Shown: positions 21,484 to 25,861 of the stretch, piece by piece
Layout: every line of letters starts with the position of its first letter
How positions within the stretch are numbered: the stretch's first letter is position 1
IMG/VR virus record: IMGVR_UViG_3300035212_002106
Location: 1-25,861 of that record
Reading direction: 5' to 3' (one strand)
DNA from: a virus
Length of the DNA: 25,861 nucleotides
Program-made: the position numbers and the translations under genes
Notes under the pieces: generated by a model
Told to the model about the DNA's origin: nothing
Seen by the model: only the letters and a program-made list of their open reading frames with translations
The model's database searches: none

Positions 21484-23001
21484 TTAATACCTATTTTGAT
21501 TAATTAAGTTTAATAGCATTCCTTGAAAAGAATTATTATAATTTTCCGATATATTATTTTTTATAATAATTGATACCGCTTGTACACTTGAATTATTTTC
21601 GATATTATCTCGTTTCCATCCAGCGTTTAGTAATATTTCCTTTGCATTTTCTATATGTTGGTTTATCTCCATATCTTTAATAGGGTCATCATAAAAAACC
21701 CCTAACATAATTTTAACTTTGTTTAAAAAATAACATTCAATATCACTTGTACATTCTGGTTCTGGTTCTGGTTCTGGTTCTGGCTCTGGTTCTGGTTCTG
21801 GTATTTGTTCTGGTTCTGGTATTTGTTCTGGTTCTGGTTCTGGTATTTGTTCTGGTATTTGTTCTGGTTCTGGTATTTGTTCTGGTTCTGGTATTTGTTC
21901 TGGTTCTGGTATTTGTTCTGGTTCTGGTATTTGTTCTGGTTCTGGTATTGGTTCTAGTTCTGGTATTGGTTCTGTTTCAGGTTCTGTTATTTCTTCAACT
22001 TCAGGTTCTGTTATTTCTTCTACTAAATTAATTGATTGTCTTAAATTAGAAATAGGTATAAAATTAATGCCGTGTGGATTATCAGCTCCATATTCTGAAT
22101 TATCTTCTCCAATAATTTCACCGTTTACTAAAACACTTTCTAAAGCTTTATTATTTTCTAATTTTGTTTTTGAAAAATAATCTTTAGATATTCTATACGC
22201 CGTTTCAGGTTCTACAGTTGCATTTATTATATTAGTTAATACTATACAATTTTTAACCGTACCTGTTGTTTTTTGTGTTCCAGCAACCCCTCCAGCGTAT
22301 CGATTAGATATTATGCTTTCGCCTCTTACTTCACAATTACTAATCATAGGACTAGAAGTACCTAAAATTCCTACTAATCCTCCAGCACCACCACTCCCTA
22401 CTGAATTTATAGTTGAGGTTATAGCGTTTATATCTGATATACTATTATTTAATATACTTTTATTTGATAAATTACCTAAAATTCCTCCAACACTTTCCGT
22501 CCCTGTTATTTTGTTACCTTGTACATAAATATTATTTAAATTTACGCCATCTTGTGCATCAGCAATTAACCCTCCAACTCTTGCAGTTCCTTTAAGGTTA
22601 ATTTTTTCAGCGTTAATATTTACAAAATCTATATTTTTTGTAGCTAATCCAACAAGCGACGCTGTATAAGAATCACCTAAAATTAAAATATTGTTTAAAT
22701 TTAAATCTTTTATTACTATTTTTTTATCTAAATTACCAGTGATTTTACTAAAAATAGCTACATAATTTATTTTAGTATTAATTATTTTTATATTACTTAA
22801 AATCTTATTATTTCCGTCAAAATTACTTTTAAATTCTGTTATTGGTAAATCAGGATTATCTTCTTCAAAATCAATATCATTTTCTAATTTAAAATATAAA
22901 TTAGGTTCACTATATTCAATATCATTTAATAAATAAAAATCTTCTTTGTTTTCAATTAAATATGGTTCTAATTCTATTCCTAAACCTTTTAATTCTTTCA
23001 T
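21484..23001 (-). CDS. Head-tail connector fused to a GLUG-type beta-helix
   Basis: ATG 23001 is chosen because GTG 23010 lies inside its ribosome binding site AAAGGTGA; the product has 505 aa. Residues about 20-325 are a beta-helix with the typical opening [11 protein letters not shown] and repeats V-G-G-L-I-A (142-147), V-G-G-I-L-G (171-176), A-G-G-L-V-G (206-211) and A-G-G-V-A-G (236-241), as in GLUG-repeat surface proteins. Residues 328-415 are a P-E-P-E-Q-I repeat linker. Residues 416-505 are a gp6-like connector ([22 protein letters not shown], ending L-L-N-L-I-N-Q). Usual connectors have about 100 aa; the extra domains would decorate the neck. Confidence 0.8.
   Translation of the reverse strand: MKELKGLGIELEPYLIENKEDFYLLNDIEYSEPNLYFKLENDIDFEEDNPDLPITEFKSNFDGNNKILSNIKIINTKINYVAIFSKITGNLDKKIVIKDLNLNNILILGDSYTASLVGLATKNIDFVNINAEKINLKGTARVGGLIADAQDGVNLNNIYVQGNKITGTESVGGILGNLSNKSILNNSISDINAITSTINSVGSGGAGGLVGILGTSSPMISNCEVRGESIISNRYAGGVAGTQKTTGTVKNCIVLTNIINATVEPETAYRISKDYFSKTKLENNKALESVLVNGEIIGEDNSEYGADNPHGINFIPISNLRQSINLVEEITEPEVEEITEPETEPIPELEPIPEPEQIPEPEQIPEPEQIPEPEQIPEPEQIPEQIPEPEPEQIPEPEQIPEPEPEPEPEPEPEPECTSDIECYFLNKVKIMLGVFYDDPIKDMEINQHIENAKEILLNAGWKRDNIENNSSVQAVSIIIKNNISENYNNSFQGMLLNLINQNRY
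21750..22030. repeat. Imperfect tandem repeat encoding P-E-P-E-Q-I linker
   Basis: Multiple copies of an 18-base unit containing GGTTCTGGTATTTGTTCT, with shorter 6-base GGTTCT runs, encode the Pro/Glu linker of the connector. Unit number is likely to vary among relatives. It is coding, in frame, and not a CRISPR array. Confidence 0.9.
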
Positions 23002-23019
23002 TTTTATCACCTTTTAAAT

Positions 23020-23053
23020 AAATAAAATAAGTTAGTAAAACTAACTAACTTAT
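23020..23053 (-). terminator. Intra-operon terminator after the capsid gene
   Basis: ATAAGTTAGT (23027-23036) and ACTAACTTAT (23044-23053) form a perfect 10-bp stem, followed on the - strand by TTTATTTATTT. It begins directly after the capsid stop. Partial termination would make more capsid protein than connector protein. Confidence 0.7.
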
Positions 23054-23054
23054 C

Positions 23055-24278
23055 TTATTTAGAAATTTCTCCTGCTACTTTTTTTCCACCATTTCCAGAT
23101 TTTAAAATTATTAAAGAATTAATATCTAAACATTTTCCATCTAAATTTTGTACTGCTTTTATTCTTCTATCTTCAGTTTCCCAATCAAATCCTCCACCAT
23201 CATCTTTAGCCATAATTCCTAAATCATAAATTTTATTTAAGGAATAGTCGCTAAATTTATATAAAAAAGCTTTTACATCTGGTGTATCTTGTAAATAATC
23301 TCCACCTAAAATTACTTTTCTTCCTAGCAAAATTGCCTCTTCTTTCCCGTCTAAACCTTTATTAACACGTGCAATAGGTTGTCCATTTGCATCTACCATT
23401 CCCACCATTTCATCATAAAAAAACTTACGTGAAGTAAACCATACCGTTCCGTCTGAATAAGCATCAGGAAGAGCACCCTCTGCCAACATTAAAGTTTTAT
23501 AATCAAATGTTGTAAAATTTATAATTTTATCATTTTCAGGCGTTTCAACTAAAATTCCTTTAGGTGAATTATCCCCTTTTCCAGAAATTATAGATTTTTC
23601 AATAGCTTTAACCATACCTACACTTACAGTTTCTATAAAGTAGCGTTCAAACGCATCAATAGACATTTTATAAGCTTCTGCTGACATACTTATTTCTATT
23701 CTTAATTTATGCTGTGTAAAAACAATTTCCGTTGTTGTTAATTTATTTACTTTGCTTTTTTCTCCCTCTCCAACCCATTGAGCAATTGGTCTAATTCCAG
23801 CAACAGGATAACTTATACCAAAACTAAAAGCTGTCCTTGTAACCATCGGTAATATAAATCCTATCATTTCCATTTTTTCTATAATTTTATTAACAATATT
23901 TTTAGGAATAACCGATTGAATATCCCCAGTTAAGGTATTATCTCTCAATTCTTTAGGAATTTGTTTTCCTTTCGTAAGATATTCTTTAAAAGCAAGTCTA
24001 TATTCCATATTTTCATCATTTTGTAATGACTTTTTATTAAAACTTTTTATTTCTTTAAAATTATCATCCGAACTTCCTCTAAATTGAAAACCTTGACTTT
24101 GTGCAAACGCTTCTCCGTTTTCATCTTCCGTTTGTAAGCTTTTAGTTTGCGTATTATTTTTGTGAATGTCTAATTTTTTTAATTCTAAGCCTATTGAATT
24201 TACAGTTTCCTCATCTTCTGCTAATTCCATTTTTGAAAATAATTCTGTTTTTCTTTTTTCATATTCTTTTATATCCAT
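23055..24278 (-). CDS. HK97-type major capsid protein
   Basis: The 407-aa product forms the icosahedral shell. Residues 1-100 are a charged, helical delta domain that the prohead protease would remove. The core then shows expected patterns: P-K-N-I-V-N-K-I-I-E-K-M (125-136), S-Y-P-V-A-G and A-Q-W-V-G-E-G (150s-170), I-S-M-S-A-E-A-Y (196-203), G-D-N-S-P-K-G-I-L (235-243), V-W-F-T-S-R-K (280-286) and a final D-L-G-I-M-A-K-D-D. GGAGG precedes the ATG. It follows the protease, the standard order, and a terminator hairpin follows its stop. Confidence 0.9.
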   Translation of the reverse strand: MDIKEYEKRKTELFSKMELAEDEETVNSIGLELKKLDIHKNNTQTKSLQTEDENGEAFAQSQGFQFRGSSDDNFKEIKSFNKKSLQNDENMEYRLAFKEYLTKGKQIPKELRDNTLTGDIQSVIPKNIVNKIIEKMEMIGFILPMVTRTAFSFGISYPVAGIRPIAQWVGEGEKSKVNKLTTTEIVFTQHKLRIEISMSAEAYKMSIDAFERYFIETVSVGMVKAIEKSIISGKGDNSPKGILVETPENDKIINFTTFDYKTLMLAEGALPDAYSDGTVWFTSRKFFYDEMVGMVDANGQPIARVNKGLDGKEEAILLGRKVILGGDYLQDTPDVKAFLYKFSDYSLNKIYDLGIMAKDDGGGFDWETEDRRIKAVQNLDGKCLDINSLIILKSGNGGKKVAGEISK

Positions 24279-24280
24279 AA

Positions 24281-24886
24281 TTAAAAACCTCCATATTTTA
24301 ACTTTAATTTTATTTTTTTCTTTTTTAGTTCTAATAATTCATTTTTACTTTTTTTAAACTTACTTAGACATCTCTCTTCAAGTGCATCAATTTCCGTTGT
24401 TTCATAATAAGGCGTATCTACCAAACTAACATCGTAAAGCTTGTCTATTTTAGCGATAGTTCTTAAAACGAACCCCTCTTTTTCTTCCCATAATTCGCCA
24501 TCTCTGTCAATCGTAAAAGCAAATGACATTTTAGTAATTAATTTATCTTGCACCATTCTAAACCAATCTTTATTCATGTTTGTATTACTTAAAGTTGCAA
24601 TTATTTTTAAACCTATTTCGTCTATAACTAATTTTAAAGACCCATTTCGTGTACTTGCTAAAACTGGTATATTATCCGTATGATTATAACGAAGTGGTAC
24701 ATTGTCCATATTTGTATTTTCTAATGCTTTTTCTGAAATTATTTCAGAAATGGTTGTGCTTCCAAAACGATGCACCGCTGGAGAGTTAAATTTTAAAGCG
24801 TACCCCTCTAAAACCATTTCCCTTTTTTTATTATTCCTAAAATTAATTTCTGCAAATCTTTTTTCTTTATTTTCCGATAATGTCAT
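24281..24886 (-). CDS. HK97-type prohead protease (family U35)
   Basis: This serine protease cuts scaffold segments from capsid subunits during maturation. The start is ATG 24886, spaced properly after GGAGGTGA; the in-frame TTG at 24904 lies upstream of that site. The 201-aa protein shows L-E-G-Y-A-L-K-F (27-34), catalytic-type His in R-Y-N-H-T-D (67-71), Ser in K-M-S-F-A-F (119-124) and D-V-S-L-V-D-T-P-Y-Y (152-161), the family order. The C-terminal part is Lys-rich and basic, K-K-K-K-I-K-L-K-L-K. It overlaps the portal gene by 20 bases. Confidence 0.85.
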   Translation of the reverse strand: MTLSENKEKRFAEINFRNNKKREMVLEGYALKFNSPAVHRFGSTTISEIISEKALENTNMDNVPLRYNHTDNIPVLASTRNGSLKLVIDEIGLKIIATLSNTNMNKDWFRMVQDKLITKMSFAFTIDRDGELWEEKEGFVLRTIAKIDKLYDVSLVDTPYYETTEIDALEERCLSKFKKSKNELLELKKKKIKLKLKYGGF

Positions 24887-25861
24887 TTTTTTTATCACCT
24901 CCAACTTTTAATTTTTGATATTCATCAACTAAATCAGAATTTATAAAATTTAAAGATTGCAACCTTATATCTCCATCTTCGACTGGTGGGTATCCGTGGA
25001 GTTCTCTAATCTCATTTAATGTTAATAAACCTGTATTTGTAGCTAGATTAGACAATTCTATTTTATTTGTATTAGACATTAAATTCGCTTTATCAAAATA
25101 CACTTTTATTTTGTGACCAAAATCTACTTGTCTTTGAGTAAACAAATTTTTAGAAAAAGCTTGTTCAAATTCAGTAAAAAAATCTTCAACAACTAGTTCA
25201 TGAAAAGCTGAATATTCATCAGTGGTATAATTTCCTTGCAAAATAGCATCTGAAACTCCATATCGTTCATAAATTATGCTTTTTAAAAACTTTATGGTTT
25301 CTTGTGGTAGTGTTGCTGGATTTTTTTGAATTGGAGTATATTTACCAGCTAAATCAGTTGCAAATATACCTAGTTCACTTGTAAAAATATGCGATTCAAA
25401 ATTATCTCGTGATTGTTTTAATTTACTTGCTTCTGCTACTGTTTCAGCAGTAAATATTCCCGATATACCTAAACTACTTTTTAAGTTTTTAGGAATAAAA
25501 CTTAATGTATCATTTAAAATATTGATAGTTTGTTTTATTTCTTTTGTATTTATATTCCCGTTATCATCTCCACCAAAAATTGAATTACAACCTCTTCTAT
25601 TTTTTAAATGAATTATATCGACACTTGGAAATATATATTTTTTGCCATTTTTAAATAAAAACTCAAAAAATAATTTTCCATCGTCATCATATATTGCTTG
25701 ATAACTAGACGGATTAAGAACATAGAAAGATTTATATTTTCTATAAATTAACTCTTTTATTTCTATTTCTTCAAATTGTGGATATATAAAACAATTACCT
25801 TGTTTTTGTCTTATCCATTCTGCCGTTTTTAAAAAGTCACTAGTCGTTTGATATTCATTTG
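24867..25861 (-). CDS. Portal protein, 5' end missing at the window edge
   Basis: The frame is open from the right edge for 330 codons and ends at 24867. The portal dodecamer forms the DNA entry channel. Signatures include G-N-C-F-I-Y-P (20-26), Y-X-L-N-P-S-type segments, I-I-H-L-K-N-R (about 75), R-Y-G-V-S-D-A-I-L-Q-G-N (about 198-209) and the typical C-terminal G-L-L-T-L-N-E-I-R-E-L-H-G-Y-P-P-V (about 292-308). A TTG at 25241 in the middle is an ordinary Leu codon, not a start. Terminase genes are expected just outside. Confidence 0.9.
   Translation of the reverse strand, partial: NEYQTTSDFLKTAEWIRQKQGNCFIYPQFEEIEIKELIYRKYKSFYVLNPSSYQAIYDDDGKLFFEFLFKNGKKYIFPSVDIIHLKNRRGCNSIFGGDDNGNINTKEIKQTINILNDTLSFIPKNLKSSLGISGIFTAETVAEASKLKQSRDNFESHIFTSELGIFATDLAGKYTPIQKNPATLPQETIKFLKSIIYERYGVSDAILQGNYTTDEYSAFHELVVEDFFTEFEQAFSKNLFTQRQVDFGHKIKVYFDKANLMSNTNKIELSNLATNTGLLTLNEIRELHGYPPVEDGDIRLQSLNFINSDLVDEYQKLKVGGDKKNDIIGK

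Noticed and set aside
21750-22030. Regular repeats resembling a CRISPR array, and a + strand frame rich in Val/Leu
   Set aside because: The period is 18 bases with no unique spacers, and it encodes an in-frame Pro/Glu linker on the - strand. The + strand frame is a shadow of that repeat.
24904-24904. TTG 24904 as protease start, and likewise GTG 23010, GTG 12565, GTG 8027 and TTG 919 for other genes
   Set aside because: Each lies within or just upstream of the Shine-Dalgarno sequence serving a properly spaced ATG a few codons downstream.
25241-25241. A separate gene starting at TTG 25241
   Set aside because: The same frame is open to the window edge and the whole stretch reads as one portal protein; the TTG is a Leu codon in A-I-L-Q-G-N.

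Overview
The window is a very A+T-rich piece of a tailed bacteriophage or prophage with a siphovirus morphology. Strong Shine-Dalgarno (SD) sequences of the GGAGG type precede most genes, and TGA, TAA and TAG all act as stops, so this is the ordinary bacterial code. The head and tail proteins belong to families common in phages of low-GC Bacillota and related bacteria. The host cannot be named from this window. No integrase, repressor, terminase or tRNA is visible, so lytic versus prophage state is open.

Left arm, + strand, 1-3540: small, mostly unrecognised genes. They include a run of tiny membrane proteins (931-1812), a protein with a poly-asparagine tract (1813-2484) and one clear enzyme, a deoxynucleoside kinase (2508-3137). 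This arm converges on the - strand genes at 3541-3747, where terminators for both directions sit.

Right arm, - strand, read from 25861 downward. It holds the portal (cut by the window end), prohead protease, HK97-type major capsid protein, a head-tail connector fused to a large beta-helix, head closure and tail completion proteins, major tail protein, gpG/gpGT tail chaperones with an A AAA AAG frameshift site, tape measure, distal tail protein, tail hub and baseplate/fibre proteins. A cell-exit region follows (9745-13624), with a C39-like cysteine peptidase and about eight membrane proteins. An 84-bp inverted repeat at 9655-9738 closes this operon.

Beyond that hairpin lies a second - strand module (9535-3748). 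It encodes a small one-TM protein followed at once by a terminator, three proteins with coiled coils, a Gly-rich mini-protein, and four proteins resembling the BclA C-terminal (C1q/TNF-like) jelly roll. Three neighbours share a short motif close to A-[VI]-N-[FL]-A-D-[DE]. I infer an accessory surface or virion-decoration module; its function is unproven.

Most notable observations: (1) apparent AUA initiation of the tape measure gene and AUU initiation of two or three membrane genes, each behind a good SD; (2) a head-tail connector carrying a GLUG-type beta-helix on a Pro/Glu linker; (3) the BclA-like module with its shared linear motif; (4) a possible small RNA made of the hairpin between the two - strand operons. 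Intrinsic terminators just after the capsid gene and after the 115-aa gene suggest that both products are needed in large amounts.
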